Origin: Bacteroidales bacterium | GTDB taxonomy: Bacteria > Bacteroidota > Bacteroidia > Bacteroidales > Bacteroidaceae | DNA length: 41,553 nt | NCBI GenBank assembly: GCA_029227175.1 | Contig: JAQXZK010000200.1 | Span: 1 to 41,553 of the forward strand | Reading direction: 5' to 3' | Shown: positions 26,601 to 32,899 of the stretch, one piece after another | How the letters are laid out: each line of letters begins with the position of its first letter | How positions within the stretch are numbered: position 1 is the first letter of the stretch | The notes under the pieces: generated by a model | Told to the model about the DNA's origin: nothing | What the model saw: the letters and a program-made list of their open reading frames with translations, nothing else | Databases searched by the model: none | Made by a program: the position numbers and the translations under genes

Positions 26601-26703
26601 CGGCACAAAGGACAGCGTAGTCTTTACGCTGGACGAAGAAAACTGTCTGAAGACCTTTACCGTCATAACGCCTCAGGGGGTTATCGATGTGCTGAAGCAG
26701 TAA
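23647..26703 (+). CDS. Large lipoprotein: alginate-lyase-like domain fused to heparinase II/III-like lyase
   Basis: 1018 residues. The signal peptide ends with LVAC (Cys19), so it is an envelope lipoprotein. Residues about 30-340 resemble the alginate-lyase alpha/alpha-toroid, with NREDERGTAYDYQ near 182-194 and WNAGTQNILYLVQLA near 237-251. Residues about 350-680 form a second helical toroid like the heparinase II/III N-terminal domain (NNWLTMEMNG at 557-566; Tyr612-His613 in APSYHDVS). Residues about 690-1018 are the beta-rich heparinase II/III domain with H737-Q-H739-x-D741. Tyr612 and the His residues fit a working lyase active site in the second unit. The first unit has no NNH pair in the expected place and may be non-catalytic. 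There are no SusC/SusD genes nearby, so it is not in a classical utilisation locus. Confidence 0.8.
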   Translation: MMKKKILCLFISLLALVACTQPVDQSVPEMKKNPPSLIRMNRVVLQRSKNAIRRGDSYVMKAYENLIGKADAAVTAIESMDMTQMAEGVQTLGLAYFFSDEELYASAAARLLKTWFLNDDAKLKGARPTVDKTLCLAEMLDAVILLQDSPSWTDEDREKLMAWFSDYNEYILSDKASVAYGNREDERGTAYDYQSCMYAMFTNQSAIARKRIDVITRSRIDRLQADGAMAGSNWNAGTQNILYLVQLAFIGERLGLNLWEYESPRGVTLRKAIEYFFPLLVEGKAEAASYCPKALVTVLMRTADRFGVKAYTEEIYRLVTVTGERYNPEASVNALIYPILNGPVTTDADLFEALNLDTKGLEAVKRDVQKGDYEAAKRDFVAYLKKREKPVWFFNWRDFNDVSNRDSTFDCTYVDQIAANILPSCGTPKDYGGSEIIDWSINASDVKYIEWTWQLSRHGYWASLGQAYWATGNEKYAKAFVHQMKSWVRFNTLHDFADNVGYSRWRTIETGIRTLSAWPNAFFYFLPSPSFDDESIILMVKSFYEHAIHLRAYPQRNNWLTMEMNGLFHTGILFPEFKEADDWCRFACHKMYEEEKSQFYEDGAQVELAPSYHDVSVNSMMGIYRIGKLNNYPLPADYSTRLENAYTYYVKTFLPDGTMPALNDGHWRDLRPIMARGLEYMPHRSDMRYLVSGGKEGVKPDFTSVWMPWAGWYVMRSGWNADDLYAMFEVGPYSPAHQHEDKLSFFLFGYGNLLITEAGKYDYDTSQWRKYVLSARAHNLTRVDGKDQHRGGLKDERVRMSLEPMTNRWISNEQSDFGEGWYDEGFGASNDSTVTQYRALTFVKNKYWLLLDVFTPADESEHTYDTWFHFNTTDARVMAAPYCVQSAQQGAANIAVIPLRSEGIQLKTIVGQETPEVQGWVSDLWPNGQGEKYKIRKAATTEITRKAQGRLVEPYLLFPIRADEVLPVSEVKIMGENQYDILYKDGTKDSVVFTLDEENCLKTFTVITPQGVIDVLKQ

Positions 26704-26739
26704 AAAATAATGCCGGTGGTCCGGCAATAGTTTCATCAG

Positions 26740-26778
26740 GTATTGAGTTCGGTAGCTGCCGGACTCAATACTTTTTTT
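26740..26778 (+). terminator. Terminator of the lyase-like gene
   Basis: GTATTGAGTTCGG at 26740-26752 pairs with CCGGACTCAATAC at 26759-26771. The stem can extend inward, has two G-U pairs, and is followed by seven T residues. A smaller hairpin, TGCCGG-TGGT-CCGGCA, lies just after the stop codon at 26711-26726. Confidence 0.9.
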
Positions 26779-26901
26779 GTGCTTTCCTCCAAAAACAGTG
26801 AACCGAGTTATGAGTAAAGATATTTTATCAGGCTTATTCCATACCCTCCAAAATGGGCCTAACCCCGCTACAGATGCCAGTAGAGGCAGATGAGGCAGAT
26901 G

Positions 26902-27011
26902 CAATCTTTAGCAAATGTTAAAGTAGCTTTCTGCTCGACTTGAAATAACTTTAACATAGACTCAAAGTAATTTTAACTTAGTCTAAAAATAACTCTTAGC
27001 AGGGTTAATCC
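26902..27011. repeat. Degenerate array with 11-bp period (TARNYTNAAR type)
   Basis: About ten consecutive 11-mers share register, with best units at 26946 (TAACTTTAACA), 26968 (TAATTTTAACT) and 26990 (TAACTCTTAGC). Intervening units (26957, 26979) are more alike to each other, giving a 22-bp super-period. A 9-bp tandem pair, GAGGCAGAT twice, lies just before at 26883-26900. The region is non-coding, between the lyase terminator and the convergent zincin gene. Confidence 0.65.
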
Positions 27012-27072
27012 TATGAAGTAGATAAATTGTCAATCCTTTTTACTTTTTTTGCAGGAAATGCTCTGAGCCTTA

Positions 27073-27144
27073 ATCGCATGACCTTCGAATGTCGTTTGAA
27101 CGGTCTTCGAATGGCATTTGAATACCATTATAATGCTCTTCCGG
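27073..27144. repeat. Degenerate array with 11-bp period (TTCGAATGGC type), locus 1
   Basis: Six 11-mers in exact register start at 27073, 27084, 27095, 27106, 27117 and 27128. A typical unit is TTCGAATGGCA (27106); one unit has TTATAA in the core (27128). The consensus, roughly WTYGAAYGNC, is the same as at 35983-36037, 9 kb away. It runs up to the stop codon of the zincin gene at 27145. Confidence 0.75.
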
Positions 27145-28305
27145 TCACAGCTTGAACGCATTGATGGTCTCGATATACCGTGGCATGAAATCGCGCATCG
27201 TGGGGTATAACTCGGGTTTTGCCTCACGTTCTTCCAAGATTTCGATGATGGGGCGTATCATGAAGAATTTCTTTTTTTGTTCATCGGTTTCAATGAGCAG
27301 GTCAAGATACCGTGTCATGATAGCCTCGGCAGTAGCCTCGGGCATCTTGAAGAAATCCCGATAAGCCTCAAGTGTTTCCTCGTCAAACTTGATGGGATGG
27401 CTCATGAGGTAGCGCATGGCACAGGCCTCGACAAAGGTCTCGTTGGCCACCAATATCGGACTTCCATAGGCCTCATCGGCATAGAATTTGGCATTGGGGC
27501 GGAAGAAATCGGTCATCTTCTCTTGGATGTCTTCCCAAAACTCCTCGTTCAATGGGTTGCAATACGAGTGATTACATTCATGAATGATAATGGGCAGCGT
27601 ATATTCTTGTCCGTAATACACTTTCCCTTCTTTGTTGCGACTGCAGCATCCCATGACAGCGTTGATATACTCCATTCCGCTTGTCGTCTGTTGGTGGATG
27701 GCATAGTTTCCAGGGCCGCAGAGCAGACCAAGGTAGATGTGAAAACTACTGTTCTGGCGTGTCCCGAAGAAAGTGCGATACCAATCGAAATCAATTTGTT
27801 CGATGGCTTTCTGCATGGCCTTCTCGCAGGCTGCATATAGCGAGCGATGTTGCGTGAAGAAGTCGTGGAAGTGGGACACGGTGTAGAAGTCTTCCAACAG
27901 GCGGATGAATTTCTGTTCGTCTTTAGGCGTGATGCGCTCATAATATCCGTCAAAGTCGGCTTTCAGGTCTTTCTTGTAGGTGATGCGGTTGTCTTTCAAC
28001 TCGAGCCGCAGGGCCACGTGCATGGGGAAATGCCAGTTGAATCCCGCACCGAACAGCTTCTTCTTGACAAGGGAAATCAGCGGGTGGCTCATGTAGGGAG
28101 CAAAATACTTGTCCACGTCTGTAAAATAATCATATACGCCGGCTTCCTCTTCGTCCCATGCGTAGCCGTTCACCTCAGCTAAATGAGCTACAACTGCAAC
28201 CAACTCGGTCTCTTCAATGTATTGGGCCTTCACTATATTTTGTGCAGAGGCCACATTCGTCCATCCTGCTATCAGCAATAAAACAAACAGAATCTTCTTT
28301 TTCAT
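27145..28305 (-). CDS. Secreted zinc metallopeptidase-like protein (DUF4932)
   Basis: 386 residues. A cleavable signal peptide ends near ASA-Q (residues 20-22), so the protein is exported to the periplasm or beyond. The metal site is H242-E-x-x-H246 in IIIHECNHSYCNPL, and NETFVEACAMRYLM about 65 residues later may supply the third ligand. The rest is helix-rich and matches the general look of DUF4932 proteins of Bacteroidales. The substrate is unknown. It is a monocistronic minus-strand gene whose promoter region carries the same dispersed repeat as the RNA methyltransferase gene. Confidence 0.85.
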   Translation of the reverse strand: MKKKILFVLLLIAGWTNVASAQNIVKAQYIEETELVAVVAHLAEVNGYAWDEEEAGVYDYFTDVDKYFAPYMSHPLISLVKKKLFGAGFNWHFPMHVALRLELKDNRITYKKDLKADFDGYYERITPKDEQKFIRLLEDFYTVSHFHDFFTQHRSLYAACEKAMQKAIEQIDFDWYRTFFGTRQNSSFHIYLGLLCGPGNYAIHQQTTSGMEYINAVMGCCSRNKEGKVYYGQEYTLPIIIHECNHSYCNPLNEEFWEDIQEKMTDFFRPNAKFYADEAYGSPILVANETFVEACAMRYLMSHPIKFDEETLEAYRDFFKMPEATAEAIMTRYLDLLIETDEQKKKFFMIRPIIEILEEREAKPELYPTMRDFMPRYIETINAFKL

Positions 28306-28332
28306 CTTTGTTCAAGTGTTTTTAAATGGTTG

Positions 28333-28405
28333 TAAAGATAGTGCAAACCGAGGGCAGAATAAAATAAGTTCGCTTTTTTTTTATGCCGAGGTGCCTCTGT
28401 CTTAG
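28333..28405 (-). repeat. Dispersed promoter-bearing repeat, copy B
   Basis: Begins TAAAGATAGTGCAAA at 28334 and follows the same block order as 1387-1461. On the minus strand it gives TATCTTTA as a -7-like box (one mismatch), 30 bp before the zincin ATG at 28305. The -33 region is poorer than in copy A. Confidence 0.6.
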
Positions 28406-28457
28406 TCATGCTTGGTCTTGGGGAAAAGCGTGAAAAAGTTGTGGGCGGACATATAAA

Positions 28458-28480
28458 CCCAAATCTATTGACCGATTTAG
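28458..28480 (+). repeat. Shared intergenic motif around TTGACCGATTT, copy 1
   Basis: CCCAAATCTATTGACCGATT here matches 37106-37130 with few differences. In this copy the internal TTG (28468-28470) is the -33 element of the downstream promoter. Confidence 0.5.
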
Positions 28481-28498
28481 AATAATAGCGTAAATTTG
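28468..28498 (+). promoter_or_regulatory. Promoter of the C_GCAxxG-M48-IMPase operon
   Basis: TTG at 28468-28470, 20 bases, TAAATTTG at 28491-28498, a full consensus match 46 bp upstream of ATG 28545. Confidence 0.8.
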
Positions 28499-28544
28499 CC
28501 GTTCGAAAACTGCGTGTTGCAGTCTATATAAGGTATTGAAAACG

Positions 28545-29069
28545 ATGAAGAAAATTGAAAATTGGGAAGCAGAAACCGAAGTGATGGTTGAGCGTGCTAC
28601 CGGCTTTTTCCGACAAGGGTATAATTGTTCACAGTCGGTGGCCATGGCATTTGCCGATTATTATGACATTCCTATGGGCATGATAACCCAGCTTTCGGCT
28701 TCGTTCGGTGGAGGCATTGGTCGCATGCGCGAGACCTGTGGCTCGGCGTGTGCTATATTTATGCTTTCTGCGTTAGAAACAGTGACCGAGGAGGCCAGTC
28801 AAGAACGTAAGAAGCAGAACTACGAGGCAGTTCAGCGTTTGGCTGCGGACTTCAGGCGCGAGACCGGTTCAATCGTTTGCAAAGAATTGTTGGGACTGAA
28901 CAAGAAAAGAGCAGACGGAACGATTCCTGAAATAGAAATTGTGGCTACTCCCGAAGCGCGTACGGAGGAATATTACAGAAAACGTCCCTGCATCCGTATG
29001 GTTGAGGTGGCTGTACGCATATACATGAGATACTTGAAAGAGTTGCGTGAGAAGGAGGTAGCTGTATGA
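28545..29069 (+). CDS. C_GCAxxG_C_C family protein
   Basis: 174 residues. Conserved cysteines appear in the family order: C28 in QGYNCSQSV, the CGSACA pair after GGGIGRMRET, one in SIVCKELLG, and one in KRPCIRMV. Members are small proteins thought to bind a cofactor or act in redox chemistry; the function is not established. ATG 28545 (MKKIENWE) is preferred over the TTG three codons upstream. The stop overlaps the start of the M48 protease gene (ATGA), and its last codons contain a strong ribosome-binding site for that gene. Confidence 0.85.
   Translation: MKKIENWEAETEVMVERATGFFRQGYNCSQSVAMAFADYYDIPMGMITQLSASFGGGIGRMRETCGSACAIFMLSALETVTEEASQERKKQNYEAVQRLAADFRRETGSIVCKELLGLNKKRADGTIPEIEIVATPEARTEEYYRKRPCIRMVEVAVRIYMRYLKELREKEVAV
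29052..29058 (+). promoter_or_regulatory. Unusual strong Shine-Dalgarno site for the M48 gene
   Basis: AAGGAGG lies within the last codons of the upstream gene, 7 bases before ATG 29066. Such sites are rare in Bacteroidetes. It favours ATG 29066 over ATG 29069. Confidence 0.7.
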
Positions 29070-30304
29070 TGATATATGGACTGATAATATCCATTGTTGT
29101 AGTCGAATACTTGTTCGGCTTGTGGCTCAAGATGCTGAATGTGCGTGCCTCAAGGAGAGAGATTCCGTCGTCGCTGAGGGGCGTTTATGACGAAGAAAAG
29201 TATGCTCGCCAGCAAGCATACTTCAGGGTGAAGAGCCGTTTTGGTTTGATTGAAAGCACAGTATCTACACTTGTTATGCTGGCCATGTTTGCCTGTGGCG
29301 GATTTGCCTGGATAGATACCCTGGCCCGTGAGTGGGTGACTCACCCCATAGGCGTGACCCTCGTATTCTTTGCTTTGGTGCAACTGCTCCTGTGGGTACT
29401 GGAGCTCCCCATGGCATATTATAACACATTCGTGATTGAAGAACGTTTCGGTTTCAATAAATCCACACGCAAGACTTTTGTGACAGACAGTATCAAGAGT
29501 CTCTTGCTGAACTTCGTGTTGATGGGGTTGTTGCTGGCTGCTGTGACATGGATTTATTACCGGATGCCCCAATACTTCTGGCTGCTCGCCTGGGGAGTAA
29601 TGGCTGTCTTCATGCTATTCCTGCAGGTGTTCTATTCGGACTTGATTGTACCCTTGTTCAACAAGCAGACACCCTTAGCGGAGGGAGCCTTGCGTACCGC
29701 CATAGAGCAATTTGCAGCTAAGGCCGGTTTCAAGGTGAAGGACATCTATGTCATGGATGGCTCGAAACGCTCGTCGCATGCAAATGCCTATTTTGCCGGA
29801 TTTGGTCCGCGCAAGCGCATCGTCTTGTTTGACACGCTGATAGAACAACTGACAACAGAGGAAATTGTCGGAGTGCTGGCTCATGAAATAGGCCACAACA
29901 AGCGGCATCATCTCCCGGTGAGTATAGCCTTTTCATTGCTCACTTCTTTGGTGATGCTGTATCTCTTCAGTCTGGTCATCGGCAGTCCTTCTATTGCCGC
30001 AGCCGCAGGCTGTGCGCAACCCTCGTTCCATATCAATTTGATCGTATTCTCGATGCTTTATGCGCCGTTGAACGTAGTACTTGACATGTTGCTCAACGTG
30101 ATGTCTCGTAGGCATGAGTGGCAAGCTGATGAATTTGCCCGCGTGAACGGATTGGGAAAGGAGGTTTCATCGGCCTTGAAGAAAATGTCAGCCCATAGTC
30201 TTTCAAATCTCACACCCCATCCTTGGGTGGTCTTCATGACCTATTCGCACCCGACACTTTATCAGCGCGTATTACATTTGGAATCAGAGAAGGAGGAAGT
30301 ATGA
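29066..30304 (+). CDS. M48-family (Ste24/CAAX protease 1-like) membrane metalloprotease
   Basis: 412 residues. Hydrophobic segments lie at the N terminus and about 68-90, 97-120, 148-170, 175-195 and 285-345, with the Ste24-type N-terminal part. The zinc site is H273-E-I-G-H277 in LAHEIGHNKRH. The third ligand Glu is in HEWQADEFA, and the end carries the PHPWVVFMTYSHPTLYQRV segment of the family. It is an inner-membrane protease with its active site toward the cytoplasm or membrane interior. In bacteria it probably works in membrane protein quality control, since prenylated substrates are not expected. It overlaps both neighbours by 4 bp or fewer. Confidence 0.93.
   Translation: MMIYGLIISIVVVEYLFGLWLKMLNVRASRREIPSSLRGVYDEEKYARQQAYFRVKSRFGLIESTVSTLVMLAMFACGGFAWIDTLAREWVTHPIGVTLVFFALVQLLLWVLELPMAYYNTFVIEERFGFNKSTRKTFVTDSIKSLLLNFVLMGLLLAAVTWIYYRMPQYFWLLAWGVMAVFMLFLQVFYSDLIVPLFNKQTPLAEGALRTAIEQFAAKAGFKVKDIYVMDGSKRSSHANAYFAGFGPRKRIVLFDTLIEQLTTEEIVGVLAHEIGHNKRHHLPVSIAFSLLTSLVMLYLFSLVIGSPSIAAAAGCAQPSFHINLIVFSMLYAPLNVVLDMLLNVMSRRHEWQADEFARVNGLGKEVSSALKKMSAHSLSNLTPHPWVVFMTYSHPTLYQRVLHLESEKEEV
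30290..30296 (+). promoter_or_regulatory. Unusual strong Shine-Dalgarno site for the IMPase gene
   Basis: AAGGAGG again lies in the last codons of the upstream gene, 4 bases before ATG 30301 and 7 before ATG 30304. Spacing of 7, as at the M48 gene, slightly favours ATG 30304. Confidence 0.65.
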
Positions 30305-31122
30305 TGATAAATTTAAAGGAACTGACAATGGCAGTGTGTAGTGCCGCTCGCGAAACAGGCTCTTTCCTGAGAACTGAGCGCGAAAGCTTTGACGAGGGTC
30401 GTATCGAACAAAAACATTCGCACGATTATGTCTCCTATGTAGACAAGTCTGCTGAGGAAAGGTTGGTCGAACAACTGCGGAAGATTCTTCCCGAGGCAGG
30501 ATTTGTGACAGAAGAAGGCCTTGCCGGCAAGTCATCTGAAACTTATTGGTGGGTGGTAGACCCACTGGACGGTACGACGAACTTTATTCACCGTAATCTG
30601 CCTTATGCAGTCTCTGTCGCCTTACGAACGGCTTGTGAGGTGCTACTCGGAGTGATATATGACGCGACGGCCGATGAGTGCTTCTATGCCTGGAAGGATG
30701 GTGGAGCATACCTGAACGATAACCCCATCAGTGTAAACAAGTCACACACCATAGACAGTGCGCTGCTCTGTCTGGAGCTTCCCTACAATGTGAATGCCTA
30801 CAAGACCTTTGCTCTGCAACTGATAAATCATTTTTATGGTCGTGCGGGAGGAATCAGGATGAACGGCTCGGCTGCTGTCGCACTGGCACATGTGGCTGCC
30901 GGAAGACTGGACGGATGGATAGAGCATTATATTGGTTTTTGGGACTACATGGCCGGCTTGATTATCATTCGAGAGGCCGGTGGAAAAGTCACCGATTTTA
31001 AGGGAAAAGAATTTTGCATAGACGACGTGGACATTGTCGCATCGAATGGAGTTATTCATGACGACTTGGTAGAGCAGACACGTGAGTTTGACAGACTTGC
31101 AGAAAAGAAAACTATTGTATAA
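30301..31122 (+). CDS. Inositol monophosphatase-family protein
   Basis: 273 residues, or 272 if ATG 30304 is used. Metal-site motifs of the Mg-dependent, Li-sensitive phosphatase superfamily are complete: VTEEGLAG, WVVDPLDGTTNFIH, and GFWDYMAGLIIIREAGG. It would hydrolyse inositol phosphate or another small phosphate ester such as 3'-phosphoadenosine 5'-phosphate (PAP) or NADP; motifs alone do not decide. It is the third gene of the overlapping operon. The reading frame extends 26 codons upstream inside the M48 gene, but the ribosome-binding site and family alignment place the start here. The slyD promoter overlaps its 3' end. Confidence 0.92.
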   Translation: MMINLKELTMAVCSAARETGSFLRTERESFDEGRIEQKHSHDYVSYVDKSAEERLVEQLRKILPEAGFVTEEGLAGKSSETYWWVVDPLDGTTNFIHRNLPYAVSVALRTACEVLLGVIYDATADECFYAWKDGGAYLNDNPISVNKSHTIDSALLCLELPYNVNAYKTFALQLINHFYGRAGGIRMNGSAAVALAHVAAGRLDGWIEHYIGFWDYMAGLIIIREAGGKVTDFKGKEFCIDDVDIVASNGVIHDDLVEQTREFDRLAEKKTIV

Positions 31123-31127
31123 CTTTG
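31097..31127 (+). promoter_or_regulatory. Promoter of slyD
   Basis: TTG at 31097-31099, 20 bases, TAACTTTG at 31120-31127, overlapping the last codons and stop of the IMPase gene. It gives slyD and the genes behind it their own start of transcription. Confidence 0.75.
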
Positions 31128-31161
31128 CAGAAAAATAATCAAATCATTTTACATTTATAAT

Positions 31162-31752
31162 ATGGATAGCAGATTCATTGCAGTTGACTATAAATTATAC
31201 TCAATTGACGAAGAGGGAACACGTGATTTTGAAGAAGAAACACAGGCAGACAGACCGTTCCGTTTCATTTCGGGCATCGGTATGACACTGGAAGGATTTG
31301 AAGGACAGCTTATAGAACTGCAGCCGGGTGCAAACTTTGACTTTACCTTGAAGGCTGAAGACGCTTATGGCGAATATAATGATGAACATGTAGTCGATCT
31401 TCCTAAACAGATATTTGAGATTGACGGCAAGTTTGACTCCAAACATATTGTGCCTGACACGATGGTTCCGTTGATGACGGCCGATGGTCAGCGCGTGAAC
31501 GGCATCGTTGTTGAGATTCGTGATGATGTAGTGGTTGTAGACTTGAATCATCCGTTAGCCGGTTGTGCCCTGAACTTCATGGGAAAGGTTGTTGAGAATC
31601 GCTTGGCAACCCCGGAAGAGATATCTCAGGCAGTTAAATTGCTATCGGGCGAATGTGGCTGTGGTGGCTCATGTGGCGGTTCTTGCGGTGGTGGCTGTGA
31701 GGGCGGCTGCGGTGATGGTTGCGAAGGCGGCTGTGAAGGTGGTTGCAAGTAA
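31162..31752 (+). CDS. slyD: SlyD-like FKBP peptidyl-prolyl isomerase with Cys-Gly tail
   Basis: 196 residues. The FKBP halves flank an IF-type insertion, as in SlyD: FRFISGIGMTLEGFEGQLIEL, then AEDAYGEYNDEHVVDLP, then VVVDLNHPLAGCALNFMGKVVE. It speeds proline isomerisation and acts as a chaperone in the cytoplasm. From residue 164 on, the tail is nearly all Gly and Cys, with nine cysteines at 165, 167 and then every fourth residue to 195. E. coli SlyD has a His/Cys tail that binds nickel; here the metal ligands would be thiols only. It is first in a run with aroC, the sulfatase and hisS. Confidence 0.92.
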   Translation: MDSRFIAVDYKLYSIDEEGTRDFEEETQADRPFRFISGIGMTLEGFEGQLIELQPGANFDFTLKAEDAYGEYNDEHVVDLPKQIFEIDGKFDSKHIVPDTMVPLMTADGQRVNGIVVEIRDDVVVVDLNHPLAGCALNFMGKVVENRLATPEEISQAVKLLSGECGCGGSCGGSCGGGCEGGCGDGCEGGCEGGCK

Positions 31753-31794
31753 CATCATGGATGGGCCTCTTGTCCTTAAGCAAAGAAATATGTT

Positions 31795-32871
31795 ATGAGT
31801 AACTCGTTTGGAAATATTTTCCGCATAACGACATTCGGAGAGTCTCATGGAGCGGCTGTGGGTGGTGTCATTGATGGCATGCCGGCTGGCATCGAGATAG
31901 ACGAAGCGTTCGTGCAGCAGGAACTTGACCGACGGCGACCGGGACAATCGGCGCTGACCACAGCCCGGAAGGAGGGTGATAGGGTAGAGTTTCTGTCGGG
32001 AATCTTCGAAGAACGGTCAACGGGTTGTCCGATAGGCTTTATTGTACGTAACGAGAATCAGCATTCGTCTGATTATGACAATATGCGTGATGTCTTCCGT
32101 CCTTCTCATGCAGACTATACTTATCAGACAAAGTACGGCTTGCGCGATCATCGCGGTGGTGGACGTTCTTCAGCTCGCGAAACCATATCGCGGGTGGTAG
32201 GTGGCGCCCTTGCCAAGTTGGCATTGCGCCAATTGGGTGTCCAGATTGTGGCATACACGGAGCAGGTGGGTGCTATCAGTGTGGGGCATGATTACGACCT
32301 TTTTGACTTTGAAGAGATTGAAAGAAACCCGGTGCGTTGTCCTGTGGCAGAGAAGGCTGCTGAAATGGCCAAGAAGATTGCAGCCGTGAGGTCAGAGGGA
32401 AATACGATTGGAGGTGTCATTGCTTGCGTTGTGAAGGGTTGTCCCGTTGGATTGGGAGAGCCTGTATTCGGCAAGTTGCATGCTGCATTGGGCGGTGCCA
32501 TGCTGAGTATCAATGCGGCTAAAGGATTTGAGTATGGTGAAGGCTTCTCCGGCATAGAGATGACAGGTCGTGAACAGAATGACGTGTTTTATAATAATGA
32601 CGGTGTGATAGCAACCCGCACAAATCATTCGGGCGGTATACAGGGCGGTATCAGCAATGGACAGGACATCTATTTCCGTGTGCTGTTCAAACCGGTAGCG
32701 ACATTGCTGATGGAGCAACAGACGGTTGACGTCTTTGGAAATGAGACTGTATTGAAGGCCCGTGGACGCCACGACCCGTGCGTCTTACCCCGTGCTGTAC
32801 CTATTGTGGAGGCCATGGCGGCTATGACATTGCTCGACTATTATTTGCTTTCTAAAACAAATCATCTATAA
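31795..32871 (+). CDS. aroC: Chorismate synthase
   Basis: 358 residues. It makes chorismate from 5-enolpyruvylshikimate 3-phosphate, the last shared step of aromatic amino acid synthesis, using reduced FMN. Signatures are [13 protein letters not shown] at the start, [14 protein letters not shown], the [12 protein letters not shown] stretch, and [17 protein letters not shown]. The length is normal. It lies 42 bp behind slyD and 28 bp before the sulfatase gene, so transcription probably continues through all three. Confidence 0.98.
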   Translation: MSNSFGNIFRITTFGESHGAAVGGVIDGMPAGIEIDEAFVQQELDRRRPGQSALTTARKEGDRVEFLSGIFEERSTGCPIGFIVRNENQHSSDYDNMRDVFRPSHADYTYQTKYGLRDHRGGGRSSARETISRVVGGALAKLALRQLGVQIVAYTEQVGAISVGHDYDLFDFEEIERNPVRCPVAEKAAEMAKKIAAVRSEGNTIGGVIACVVKGCPVGLGEPVFGKLHAALGGAMLSINAAKGFEYGEGFSGIEMTGREQNDVFYNNDGVIATRTNHSGGIQGGISNGQDIYFRVLFKPVATLLMEQQTVDVFGNETVLKARGRHDPCVLPRAVPIVEAMAAMTLLDYYLLSKTNHL

Positions 32872-32899
32872 CACATAACCAATAATTATAGAAACACTT

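Noticed and set aside
26089-26904. Minus-strand open frame opposite the end of the lyase-like gene and its terminator
   Set aside because: It crosses a strong plus-strand terminator and lacks protein-like composition.
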